This document shows positions 36,963-44,992 of a DNA stretch of 64,000 bases, in pieces. The notes beneath the pieces were generated by a model. The model was given only the letters and a program-made list of their open reading frames with translations. It ran no database searches and was not told where the DNA came from. The position numbers were made by a program, and so were the translations under genes. Each line of letters begins with the position of its first letter. The first letter of the stretch is position 1. The stretch spans positions 65,457 through 129,456 of the forward strand of contig CABQNT010000008.1 in the NCBI GenBank assembly GCA_902465605.1, read 5' to 3'. The DNA is from Prevotella sp902465605. GTDB lineage: Bacteria; Bacteroidota; Bacteroidia; Bacteroidales; Bacteroidaceae.

Positions 36963-39170
36963 TTACAGTCGGGTCACTTGTTTTACTCCTTTCACCGTTT
37001 GTAATTTCTTGATCAAAGCATCCAGCTTCGTCACATCATCCAATTGAACAGAAAGATTACCACTGAACAATCCGTCGTTTGAATCGATATTGATGGAACG
37101 CATCACAATTCTCTCTTCTTTAGAGAGAATGCTGGTAATGTTGTTCACTATTCCGATATCGTCATTCCCTATGATGCGCAGTACGATGGTATATAAAGCC
37201 CCATTTTGTCCGCTCCATCTGGCTTTGACCATTCGATACCCAAATCTCTTCCTCATCTCAGGTGCGTTGGGACAGTCTTTCCTATGTATTTTGATGCCGC
37301 CACTTACCGTTACAAACCCAAAGACGTCGTCACCATAGATAGGATGACAGCACTGAGCCAATGTGTAATCGATGCCCTTCAGGTTCTTGTCGATGACCAA
37401 CACGTCAGATTGGCTGGTCATTTGTCCGTCAGGGTGCTCCAAACTGAACTCATCTGCACGTTGAACTGCCTTCAGAGTGTTAACGTTCAATTCTTTGTCA
37501 CGCAGTTCTACATACCTGTCAATGATGTCATTAGGGTCAAGTTTCTCATCAGCTATTTGCTTGTAAAAGTCAGATATCTCCTTGTATCCCATCTTCTTCA
37601 CCAGGTGGTTCATGATGGTTTCGTCTAGTTCCACCTTCTTGTTCTTGAACCGACGCTCCAGTAATTCCTTGGCATAAAGCCCATCTTTCACCTGAGTTTC
37701 TTTCAATGCCAGGCGTATTTTGGCTTTTGCCTTGCTAGTCTTGACGATTTTCAGCCAACTCTGGTTTGGTTTTTGGTTGCTTTGCGTCAATATCTCAACC
37801 GTGTCACCCGATTTCAATTGTTCCCTAATAGGAACATTCTTGTTGTTGATGCGCGCGCCAACACATTTGCTACCTACGGCAGAGTGGATGTAATAGGCAA
37901 AGTCCAAGACCGTAGCCCCGCTAGGGAACTTCTTGATTTCACCTTTTGGTGTGAACACGTATACCTCGTCTTCGTATAGATCCAGTTTGAACTGATCCAT
38001 TACTTGCAAGTCGTCACCCGCTTCCAAGGCTGTTCTTATGCTGGCCAACCATTCGTCGATGTTGCCCTGACTCTTGATGCCTTTATATCGCCAATGCGCA
38101 GCCAAGCCCCGCTCTGCAATCTCGTCCATTCGTTCAGTACGTATCTGTACCTCAACCCATTTGTTCTCTGGTCCCAAAACGGTGATGTGCAAACTCTCAT
38201 ATCCATTGGATTTTGGAACCGAGAGCCAGTCGCGCAATCGCTTTGGGTTGGGCTGATACATGTCCGTGATGATGGAGTAGACCTGCCAACATTGCATCTT
38301 TTCTTTCTCCAAAGGCGCATCCAAGATAATGCGTATTGCAAAAAGATCATAGATACCTTCGAAGTTACATTTCTGCTTCTTCATCTTTTGCCATATAGAA
38401 TGAATGCTCTTGGTGCGTCCCTTCATCTGAAATTTCAACCCTGCGTCTTCCAACTTCTGCTGGATAGGATTGATGAAGCTCGCGATATAACTGTCACGAG
38501 CCTTTTTCGTCGCATTGAGCTTATCCTTGATCATGTAATAAGCATCATGCTCAAGGTACTTCAAACTCAGGTCTTCCAGTTCGCTCTTCAGTTGATAAAG
38601 CCCCAATTTATGAGCTAAGGGCGCATACAAATAGCTTGCCTCCTCACTCACTTGTCGCTTTGCCTCCACGTTTTCAGCATCTCTGATATGGCGCATCAAG
38701 TTCACGCGGTCAGCAATCATAATCAAGATGACACGCATATCCTCAGCAAAGGTGAGTAGCAGATTCCTGAAATTCTCACTTTCAACCACAGGATTCTTGC
38801 TATACAGTGCATTAATTCTTACCAGACCATGAATGATATGTGCTACTACCTCACCATATTTGGCGCTAACGTCATCGATGTCCAAGTAACCGTTGACCAC
38901 ACTTTGGTACAGCAAGATAGCAACCACGCCATCCCTTTTCAGGCCAATTTCATTGACGGCAATTTCTGCTGTCTGCATCGAGTTCAACACTGGGTTCAAC
39001 CCAAAGGCATCCCTTGTGATGAGGCCATTCTCCAGAGATGTCTTCAAATGCGATTTGATGTTTGCTTCATCGTTTTCCTGAAAAGAATCGCCAATTGCTT
39101 CTTTGATGCGTTTGAATATGGCTATATATTCAGATTTTTCCGACGCAAGGAATTCAAACTTTGTATCCAT
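36963..39170 (-). CDS. relA: RelA-type (p)ppGpp synthetase with inactive hydrolase domain
   Basis: A 735-residue long RSH protein. Where hydrolase-active enzymes carry HD and ED motifs (LLHDVVEDT), this protein has LLYQSVVNG (residues 86-94), and the preceding metal-binding His is also missing (GLNPVLN, about 57-63), so the HD domain cannot hydrolyse ppGpp. The synthetase core is intact (GRTKSIHSIWQKMKKQ, FEGIYDLFAIRI, SNGYESLHITV). TGS (VYVFTPKGEIKKFPSG) and C-terminal ACT domains follow. A separate hydrolase-competent SpoT/Rel should exist elsewhere. Confidence 0.88.
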   Translation of the reverse strand: MDTKFEFLASEKSEYIAIFKRIKEAIGDSFQENDEANIKSHLKTSLENGLITRDAFGLNPVLNSMQTAEIAVNEIGLKRDGVVAILLYQSVVNGYLDIDDVSAKYGEVVAHIIHGLVRINALYSKNPVVESENFRNLLLTFAEDMRVILIMIADRVNLMRHIRDAENVEAKRQVSEEASYLYAPLAHKLGLYQLKSELEDLSLKYLEHDAYYMIKDKLNATKKARDSYIASFINPIQQKLEDAGLKFQMKGRTKSIHSIWQKMKKQKCNFEGIYDLFAIRIILDAPLEKEKMQCWQVYSIITDMYQPNPKRLRDWLSVPKSNGYESLHITVLGPENKWVEVQIRTERMDEIAERGLAAHWRYKGIKSQGNIDEWLASIRTALEAGDDLQVMDQFKLDLYEDEVYVFTPKGEIKKFPSGATVLDFAYYIHSAVGSKCVGARINNKNVPIREQLKSGDTVEILTQSNQKPNQSWLKIVKTSKAKAKIRLALKETQVKDGLYAKELLERRFKNKKVELDETIMNHLVKKMGYKEISDFYKQIADEKLDPNDIIDRYVELRDKELNVNTLKAVQRADEFSLEHPDGQMTSQSDVLVIDKNLKGIDYTLAQCCHPIYGDDVFGFVTVSGGIKIHRKDCPNAPEMRKRFGYRMVKARWSGQNGALYTIVLRIIGNDDIGIVNNITSILSKEERIVMRSINIDSNDGLFSGNLSVQLDDVTKLDALIKKLQTVKGVKQVTRL

Positions 39171-39193
39171 CTATTTGCCTTAAAGTATACATG

Positions 39194-39251
39194 CAAAGAT
39201 AATGTTTTTATTGTAAACTAATGTGTATTTCATGAAAAGTAACTATCTTTG
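39194..39251. promoter_or_regulatory. Divergent -7 boxes for relA and the DUF4301 gene
   Basis: The minus-strand TATCTTTG (complement 39194-39201) gives relA a leader of about 20 nt; the plus-strand TATCTTTG at 39244-39251 gives the DUF4301 gene about 53 nt. No convincing -33 elements were seen for either. Confidence 0.45.
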
Positions 39252-39307
39252 TATCAAATACGCAAACTTATACTTATATCCTTTCGCTAATTTATAAAGA
39301 ACTCAAT

Positions 39308-40825
39308 ATGACACAACAAGATCTTCAACAAATTTCTCAAAAAGGTATTACAGAAGAACAAATCAATCAACAGTTGGAAGACATTAAAAATGGTTTCCCA
39401 TTTCTTCCAATCAAGGCGGCAGCCAGTGTTGAGTATGGTATTGTTTTGCTGGACGAAGTAATGAAAAAGCATTACGTAGAGTTGTGGAATCAGTACAAAC
39501 AGGGCGACCATCGCATCGTAAAGTTTGTACCAGCTTCGGGTGCAGCCAGCCGTATGTTCAAAAATCTCTATGCGTTTTTGCATGCCGACTATACGGTTCC
39601 AACGACAGATTTCGAAAAAGAGTTCTTCACTAACCTCAAAAAATTTGCTTTTTACGAGGAACTCACAGAGGTATGCGAGCAAAACGAAGGTGTAAAAGCA
39701 GCTAAGCTTATCGCCCAAGGTCAATATAAAACGGTGGTAGAGAACCTTTTGGAGCCAAAAGGACTCAACTATGGCAACCTGCCCAAGGGGCTGTTGTTGT
39801 TTCATGAATATGATGATGCGCCACGCACACCCATGGAAGAACATTTGGTAGAAGCTGCTTTATATGCCAGCTGTCATGGCGACTCTTACATTCATTTTAC
39901 GGTGTCACACCAGCATTTGGAGCTGTTCAAGCAGCGGGTTGAAAAGGTTGTTGATAGATTCACAAAGCGATACAAGGTACAATTCCATGTGTCGTTCTCC
40001 GAACAAAAGCCCAGCACCGACACCATCGCAGCGAACATGGATAATACGCCATTCAGAAATAATGACGGAACTCTGCTCTTTAGGCCAGGAGGTCATGGTG
40101 CCTTAATCGAAAATCTCAATGACATTGATGCTGATGTTGTTTTCATTAAAAACATCGACAATGTGGTTCCAGATTGCTTGAAGACCGATACTGTTACCTA
40201 CAAGCAAGTGATTGGTGGCGTGTTGATTGAGCTACAGGAAAAATGTTTCAAATACTTGCGTCTGTTGGAAAGTGGTAAATTCTCTCATGATGAGTTGGAA
40301 GAAATCATACGATTTGTACAACGTGACCTGATGTGCCGCAATGAGAAATTGAAACACATGGAAGATGAGGTGCTCTTCCCGTATCTTCGTGGAAAACTTA
40401 ACCGCCCCTTGCGTGTGTGTGGGATGGTTAGAAATATTGGTGAACCCGGCGGAGGTCCTTTCATTATTTATAGTAAAGACGGCGCTACCAGTCCGCAAAT
40501 CCTTGAGTCCAGTCAGATAGACAAGAACAATGAGGAATACGTTAAGATGTTCAATGAGGGAACCCATTTCAATCCAGTGGATTTGGTTTGCGCTTTGAAA
40601 GATTATCAGGGAAAGCCATTCAACTTGCCCGATTTCGTAGACAAGGAAACGGGTTTTATCTCTACTAAAAGTAAAGACGGTAAAGAGTTGAAAGCATTAG
40701 AGTTACCAGGGTTATGGAATGGAGCCATGAGTAACTGGAATACGGTATTTGTAGAGGTTCCATTGTCCACATTCAACCCAGTAAAAATCGTGAATGATTT
40801 GTTGAGAGAGCAACATCAACCCTAA
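39308..40825 (+). CDS. DUF4301 family protein
   Basis: A 505-residue cytoplasmic protein matching the Bacteroidetes DUF4301 family, beginning TQQDLQQISQKGITEEQI. A nucleotidyltransferase-like motif is seen at KFVPASGAASRMFKNLY (about residues 74-90), similar in form to sugar-nucleotide transferases. Other conserved-looking segments are RPGGHGALIENLNDID and VCGMVRNIGEPGGGPF. No biochemical function is established. It is transcribed divergently from relA and followed by a strong terminator. Confidence 0.82.
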   Translation: MTQQDLQQISQKGITEEQINQQLEDIKNGFPFLPIKAAASVEYGIVLLDEVMKKHYVELWNQYKQGDHRIVKFVPASGAASRMFKNLYAFLHADYTVPTTDFEKEFFTNLKKFAFYEELTEVCEQNEGVKAAKLIAQGQYKTVVENLLEPKGLNYGNLPKGLLLFHEYDDAPRTPMEEHLVEAALYASCHGDSYIHFTVSHQHLELFKQRVEKVVDRFTKRYKVQFHVSFSEQKPSTDTIAANMDNTPFRNNDGTLLFRPGGHGALIENLNDIDADVVFIKNIDNVVPDCLKTDTVTYKQVIGGVLIELQEKCFKYLRLLESGKFSHDELEEIIRFVQRDLMCRNEKLKHMEDEVLFPYLRGKLNRPLRVCGMVRNIGEPGGGPFIIYSKDGATSPQILESSQIDKNNEEYVKMFNEGTHFNPVDLVCALKDYQGKPFNLPDFVDKETGFISTKSKDGKELKALELPGLWNGAMSNWNTVFVEVPLSTFNPVKIVNDLLREQHQP

Positions 40826-40871
40826 TCTTTCACGCTGCTGGCTGATTTTAAAATAATGATTGCACCCATGG

Positions 40872-40921
40872 AAAGGTGTACGCTAAACCTTGAGTATCTC
40901 AAGACTTGGCGTGCACCTTTT
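40872..40921 (+). terminator. Terminator after the DUF4301 gene
   Basis: AAAGGTGTACGC pairs with GCGTGCACCTTT (one G-U pair), and CTTGAG/CTCAAG forms an inner stem; a short T-run follows. Confidence 0.85.
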
Positions 40922-41112
40922 GCTTTAATTGCGTCAAACAAATGTTGCTCCATATAGCTATTTCTTTCGTTCGTAGTTCTTCAAATCCTCTTATTGATAA
41001 ACTTTGATGGAGGAGATTGGTGACCGAATAGCTCATTATATTTAGGTACGAAAAGACTTTGATGTGGGTACTTCCTACTTGTTTTTATCCACCAAATACC
41101 TAAAAGTTATGA

Positions 41113-41143
41113 TTGTGTCATTCGTAAATAATTTATATTTTTG
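41113..41143 (+). promoter_or_regulatory. Promoter of the hemerythrin-LuxR regulator gene
   Basis: A -33 TTG (41113-41115) and a -7 TATTTTTG (41136-41143) are 20 bp apart, with a leader of about 28 nt to ATG 41175. Confidence 0.6.
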
Positions 41144-41174
41144 CAAACTAATACATAATCATGAGGGTAATACA

Positions 41175-42131
41175 ATGAAAGTTCATAAGATGTATGAGGC
41201 TGATGATAAGCTCATTTCTATCATCGCAGACAATTATAGCATATTGCAAAGTCTTGGGTCGTTTGGCATTAGCCTTGGTTTTGGTGATAAAACCGTTCGT
41301 GAGGTTTGTGAAGATGAGCACGTGGACACCTATACTTTTTTGGCCATCGTCAACCTCACCATTAATGGGTATCGTGACACCGAGGATGTAGAGCGATTGT
41401 GTATACCTACCTTGATCAAATACCTAAGTGCCAGCCACGCTTATTATCTTGATTTTCAACTGCCTTTTATCCGAAAAGAATTGGAGAGTGCACTCGATGA
41501 AAATGATAATCTGGCACGGCTCATCATCAAGATTTACGATGAATATGCGCACACCATTCGAAACCACATGCGCTATGAAGAGAAGAACGTGTTTCCTTAC
41601 GTTAACGATTTGCTGAACAACAAGGCCAACGAGAGCTATGATATCGAAACTTATTCAAAACATCATGGACAGACAGACCTTAAGCTGAAAGAGCTCAAGA
41701 ATATCATTATCAAGTATTTACCTTCTGATGGTTTGAGGAATAACCAGCTCACGGCCACCCTCTACGACCTGTACAATTGTGAACAATGGCTCTCGCAGCA
41801 CGCATTGGTAGAGGATGAAATCTTCACACCGGCCATCCGTCATTTAGAGCGGCAGTTAAGGAAAAATGACGTGTCGGTTAAAATTTCATCCATGATCAAT
41901 CAAACACCGCAAAACCAAGAGGCGTTAAGCGATAGGGAGAAAGAAGTGGTAATCAGTTTGGTGCAGGGTATGACGAACAAGGAGATTGCCGAGCATCTGT
42001 GCATTTCTATCAACACTGTCATCACGCACCGACGCAACATAGCCAGAAAACTGCAAATTCATTCGCCGGCGGGCCTTACCATTTATGCTATTGTCACCAA
42101 CCTTGTTGACATCAGCAGCGTGAACTTATAA
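41175..42131 (+). CDS. RIC-like hemerythrin domain protein fused to a LuxR DNA-binding domain
   Basis: A 318-residue regulator. Residues about 10-55 (ILQSLGSFGISLGFGDKTVREVCEDE) resemble the ScdA_N domain of iron-centre repair (RIC/YtfE) proteins, but without its CC pair. Residues about 75-225 form an HHE hemerythrin-like four-helix bundle with histidines and glutamates suited to a di-iron site (SASHAYYLDF, IRNHMRYEEKNVFP, SKHHGQTD, LVEDEIFTP). Residues about 250-315 are a LuxR/NarL helix-turn-helix (LSDREKEVVISLVQGMTNKE). It is thus likely a DNA-binding sensor of oxygen, nitric oxide or iron. ATG 41175 is preferred over upstream in-frame starts, which lie within or before the promoter. Confidence 0.82.
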   Translation: MKVHKMYEADDKLISIIADNYSILQSLGSFGISLGFGDKTVREVCEDEHVDTYTFLAIVNLTINGYRDTEDVERLCIPTLIKYLSASHAYYLDFQLPFIRKELESALDENDNLARLIIKIYDEYAHTIRNHMRYEEKNVFPYVNDLLNNKANESYDIETYSKHHGQTDLKLKELKNIIIKYLPSDGLRNNQLTATLYDLYNCEQWLSQHALVEDEIFTPAIRHLERQLRKNDVSVKISSMINQTPQNQEALSDREKEVVISLVQGMTNKEIAEHLCISINTVITHRRNIARKLQIHSPAGLTIYAIVTNLVDISSVNL

Positions 42132-42245
42132 GAGGATTGTGGAACGTATCGCTCCGGCAGAGTTGCAGGATGTTGTTGTGGAAAACAATTCCTACCGATG
42201 ACAGAGATAAGGTAGGAGTGCATATCGCCATATTTCTCTAATTAT

Positions 42246-42355
42246 CAAGGCATTGAGGTGCGTAATCAAACTCAATGCCTTTGATGTCTAAAAGCATGGA
42301 GATTGGCAGACAAAGTCAACGTGTTTGGATGCCAAACCCAATGACTTTGTTTTCA
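42246..42355. repeat. 22-bp phased near-palindrome array, site C (5 units, diverged)
   Basis: Units begin at 42246, 42268, 42290, 42312 and 42334. Cores are CAAGGCATTGAGGTGC, AAACTCAATGCCTTTG, AAAAGCATGGAGATTG, AAAGTCAACGTGTTTG and AAACCCAATGACTTTG. Sequence has drifted, but the 22-bp step is exact. It lies between two convergent genes. Confidence 0.82.
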
Positions 42356-42373
42356 GACCGGTAAGTCTCTATT

Positions 42374-43204
42374 TTACGATATGCGACGAATGTAGCCATT
42401 AAAGGTATTTCTGATGGAAGGAACCTTGAGCAGCAGGCATTCGAAAACCACGACAGCTACAACGCAAGTAGCGATTCCCAATGCAACGTCGATGAGGTAG
42501 TGATGACTGGTGTACACGGCAGTCCACCAGATGCCCAAGCAGATGATGGCAAAAGTGGCAATGACCGCTTTTCGTTGTCGGCTTATCACGGCATAAATGG
42601 TTGCTACAAGCATGTAGGCCGCATGCAGTGATGGAATGGCGGCAAACACATTGGCGTTTTTGCCATAGAGCGACTGGAACACGGGAATGCCGATGAGTTC
42701 ATCGAATCTGCCCAGTCCGGCAACGTTTCCACTGGTGTGCAGCAGGGGTTCAAAACCATATTGCATGACATACCAGGGTGGGGCGGCGGGATGGATGTAG
42801 TAACCAGCAAATCCCACGAGGTTGACGAAAAGGAATGCCGTTGAGAAGTGAAGATAATGCTTGCGGTCGCCCTTAAGGTAAAGGTACAGGCTGAACGCTA
42901 TAGGCACAGGAACCCAGCAGAGGTAGAAAAAACCAGCTAAAAGGTCGGCTGCCGTGCAGTGGTGTTGCGCGAAAAATTCGTTAGGCGTGAGCGTTCCGGC
43001 TGCTGTGGTGATGCCGAAAAGTTGTTTCTCTGCCTCATAGAGGTCACGAATGTCTATTGGGTTGACCATGTAGTTGGGGTAAAGCCGCATCACGTCATAG
43101 GTACAACCAAACAAGGCCCATGGGGTTAAGGCCAAGGCCAATTTGCGTGTGGGCTTGTAGGCTGCCAACACGATGTATAACAAGATGATGTAAATACTGA
43201 ACAC
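42374..43204 (-). CDS. PAP2/AUR1-like phosphotransferase, probable inositol phosphorylceramide synthase
   Basis: A 276-residue membrane protein of the PAP2 superfamily with about six helices. The catalytic motifs are AUR1-like: IPSLHAAYMLV (the SxHA motif) and YTSHHYLIDVALG (the HxxYxxD motif). In the Bacteroides inositol-lipid locus the corresponding gene is proposed to move phosphoinositol from a phospholipid to ceramide. The start is GTG at 43204, directly following the stop of the upstream gene. A general lipid phosphatase (PgpB-like) is the alternative; gene context favours the sphingolipid role. Confidence 0.78.
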   Translation of the reverse strand: MFSIYIILLYIVLAAYKPTRKLALALTPWALFGCTYDVMRLYPNYMVNPIDIRDLYEAEKQLFGITTAAGTLTPNEFFAQHHCTAADLLAGFFYLCWVPVPIAFSLYLYLKGDRKHYLHFSTAFLFVNLVGFAGYYIHPAAPPWYVMQYGFEPLLHTSGNVAGLGRFDELIGIPVFQSLYGKNANVFAAIPSLHAAYMLVATIYAVISRQRKAVIATFAIICLGIWWTAVYTSHHYLIDVALGIATCVVAVVVFECLLLKVPSIRNTFNGYIRRIS

Positions 43205-43843
43205 TTATCGGTCTTTCAATTGTTTGTAACAATGCGCTACGCGCCAAAAGGCAGTGATGTTGGCCAAAACAGCGATGAGCGTCATGCCCCCGATGAGCCA
43301 CCATAGATTGCTGGTCATGCCGGTGATGATGGCAGCCAAGGCCGTCACCACGACACGCTCCGGACGTTGCATCAGTCCCACCTTGCACTCAATGCCCAGA
43401 CCTTCGGCTCGGGCCCGCACATAACTCACCATGATGGAACCTACCAGGGCCAGGAATGTAATGACACCTGCCCAGATTCCTGAAGCGGTCATCAGGTAAA
43501 GCGTGATGCCGAAGAGCGAGAAGAGTTCGCTGTAGCGGTCTAAAGTGCTATCCCAGAATGCGCCAAAAGTAGTGGACATGTTGCCCAAACGCGCCAATCG
43601 GCCATCCATCATGTCAAACAAACCGGAGAAAAGGAGAATAGCTCCTCCCCAGCCAATCCAAGAAAATCCCATGGATATCGGCATGAGTTGACTGGCATGG
43701 ATGAAGAGGAATGCGGCGACGACGTTGCCGACAAAACCGATGGTTGTCACCATGTTGGGCGTGATTCCCATCTTTATCATTCCCTTGATGATGGGATTGA
43801 TGAGGGTATAAATGAGTTTTTGTAAATAGTCTCTATATTTCAT
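43205..43843 (-). CDS. CDP-alcohol phosphatidyltransferase, probable phosphatidylinositol-phosphate synthase
   Basis: A 212-residue integral membrane enzyme joining CDP-diacylglycerol to an alcohol phosphate. The complete family signature D-x2-D-G-x2-A-R-x8-G-x3-D-x3-D is present (FDMMDGRLAR ... GAFWDSTLD). In Bacteroides thetaiotaomicron the homologous gene in the inositol-lipid cluster makes phosphatidylinositol phosphate; assignment here rests on context. ATG 43843 begins 5 bp after the GtrA-like stop and is preferred over an in-frame TTG at 43852. Confidence 0.85.
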   Translation of the reverse strand: MKYRDYLQKLIYTLINPIIKGMIKMGITPNMVTTIGFVGNVVAAFLFIHASQLMPISMGFSWIGWGGAILLFSGLFDMMDGRLARLGNMSTTFGAFWDSTLDRYSELFSLFGITLYLMTASGIWAGVITFLALVGSIMVSYVRARAEGLGIECKVGLMQRPERVVVTALAAIITGMTSNLWWLIGGMTLIAVLANITAFWRVAHCYKQLKDR

Positions 43844-43848
43844 CGTGT

Positions 43849-44349
43849 TCAATTTTCTATGTCAGGTAGGATAAACGCCTCGGAGGATGTAGATTCCGGC
43901 AATTCTATCGTTGTTTTTTTCTTGTTGATTATTTTCTTCAGAGGTCGGCTTAGCTTTGCGTTAAACACAAACAGTCGTTGCATTTGGTAGTTCCACAATA
44001 CGGCAACGGCGATGGCGACAGCCGCTTTGACGATGATGAAACTTACACCTGTCGCTTCTGTTAGGGAAAGGGTGCCAAAGGTGTTGAGCAGAATGCTTCC
44101 CGCCCACACTATCATATACCGTGCTGCTACGTGACGCTTATTGATAGAGTCGGGATGGAACACCCATTTGTAATTGATGATGCAGTTGGTGATTCCTCCC
44201 ATGAGGGCGCCGATAAAGGTGGAATAACCGTACCATAATTCAGCAAATTGCGCCAAGATGATGGTGACGGCAAAGTCGACGAACGATGCTATCCAAGCTG
44301 ATATCTGCGCTTTGCCGAAGGTGATGACAGCATTTTTTATATAGCCCAT
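43849..44349 (-). CDS. GtrA-like membrane protein
   Basis: A 166-residue protein with four hydrophobic helices in the GtrA/DPMS-associated arrangement (FVDFAVTIILAQFAELW, STFIGALMGGITNCIINYKWVF), followed by a charged C-terminal tail. GtrA-like proteins help move lipid-linked sugars across membranes. Within this operon it may flip or position the inositol lipid. Its start overlaps the PgpA-like gene by 13 bp. Confidence 0.8.
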   Translation of the reverse strand: MGYIKNAVITFGKAQISAWIASFVDFAVTIILAQFAELWYGYSTFIGALMGGITNCIINYKWVFHPDSINKRHVAARYMIVWAGSILLNTFGTLSLTEATGVSFIIVKAAVAIAVAVLWNYQMQRLFVFNAKLSRPLKKIINKKKTTIELPESTSSEAFILPDIEN

Positions 44350-44807
44350 TGTGTGAAAAGAATGATGATGAGACTATAAACGCCAGCCAATAGGTCGTCT
44401 GCCATCACCCAGAAACCACCGTGACGACGGTCCAACGTTCTAATACCCAATGGCTTCATGATGTCAAAGAATCTAAAGAGGACGAAGGAGGCTACTATGT
44501 ACCAGCCATTTTGTACAGGTACAGCCAGCAGCGGCATCCACATACCAATCATCTCGTCAATGACCACTCGCTTGGGATCTTCACCCCAAAATGGTTCCAA
44601 CTCGTTGGCAGCCCAGGTGCCGAAAGCAGTAAATAAAACGATGAGGGCAAATGTGATGAAAAATAAGGTGGTGGGACTGAATGTGACCGCCATTGCCAGC
44701 CACAGGATTGTGGCCAGAAAAGCACCTGCAGTTCCTGGCCCCCATGGCCAGAATCCGCTTCCGAAACCGGTGCCAATAATAACTGCTAACAGCGGCGGAC
44801 GCTCCAT
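44337..44807 (-). CDS. PgpA-like phosphatidylglycerophosphatase family, probable phosphatidylinositol-phosphate phosphatase
   Basis: A 156-residue membrane phosphatase of the PgpA family. Signature segments are GTGFGSGFWPWGPGTAGA, VVIDEMIGMW and the C-terminal RRHGGFWVMADDLLAG. In the Bacteroides inositol-lipid cluster the PgpA-like member removes the phosphate from phosphatidylinositol phosphate. It is the first gene of the four-gene minus-strand operon. ATG 44807 is chosen; an in-frame TTG at 44819 overlaps the -7 box (complement of TAATTTTG, 44817-44824), predicting a leader of about 6 nt. A housekeeping phosphatidylglycerol role is the alternative. Confidence 0.8.
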   Translation of the reverse strand: MERPPLLAVIIGTGFGSGFWPWGPGTAGAFLATILWLAMAVTFSPTTLFFITFALIVLFTAFGTWAANELEPFWGEDPKRVVIDEMIGMWMPLLAVPVQNGWYIVASFVLFRFFDIMKPLGIRTLDRRHGGFWVMADDLLAGVYSLIIILFTQWAI

Positions 44808-44878
44808 AAGTAGGTGCAAAATTAATAGAAAAAATATTAATATCCAAAGAGTTTTCTTTAAAATTCTAAGATTATGTA

Positions 44879-44886
44879 TATCTTTG
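44879..44886 (+). promoter_or_regulatory. Candidate -7 box of the DUF5686 gene
   Basis: TATCTTTG fits the consensus and lies upstream of a structured leader. No clear -33 element was identified. Confidence 0.45.
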
Positions 44887-44904
44887 CATGATAGAGAGAA
44901 ATCG

Positions 44905-44992
44905 CCCCTGACCGTCCATAGGGGGTGACCTACCTCAGGGTTTAAATGAAATTACAATATCGACAAGATGTCACTTGCACCGGCAGGTGACC
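44905..44992 (+). promoter_or_regulatory. Structured leader with competing stems upstream of the DUF5686 gene
   Basis: CCCCT (44905-44909) can pair with AGGGG (44920-44924), or the overlapping CCCTGA (44906-44911) with TCAGGG (44935-44940); the two are mutually exclusive. A further hairpin, TCACTTGC-ACCG-GCAGGTGA, spans 44971-44990, and GGTGACC occurs twice (44924-44930, 44986-44992). No known riboswitch class was recognised. Confidence 0.4.

Larger units (their letters stand above)
40826..41174. other. 349-bp gap with terminator and promoter
   Basis: It holds the DUF4301 terminator (40872-40921) and the promoter of the hemerythrin regulator (41113-41143); the stretch between them (about 40930-41110) shows nothing recognisable. 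Confidence 0.6.

Noticed and set aside
36963..39170. Bifunctional Rel/SpoT
   Set aside because: The HD-domain metal and catalytic residues are replaced (LLYQSVVNG for LLHDVVEDT), so only synthetase activity is expected.
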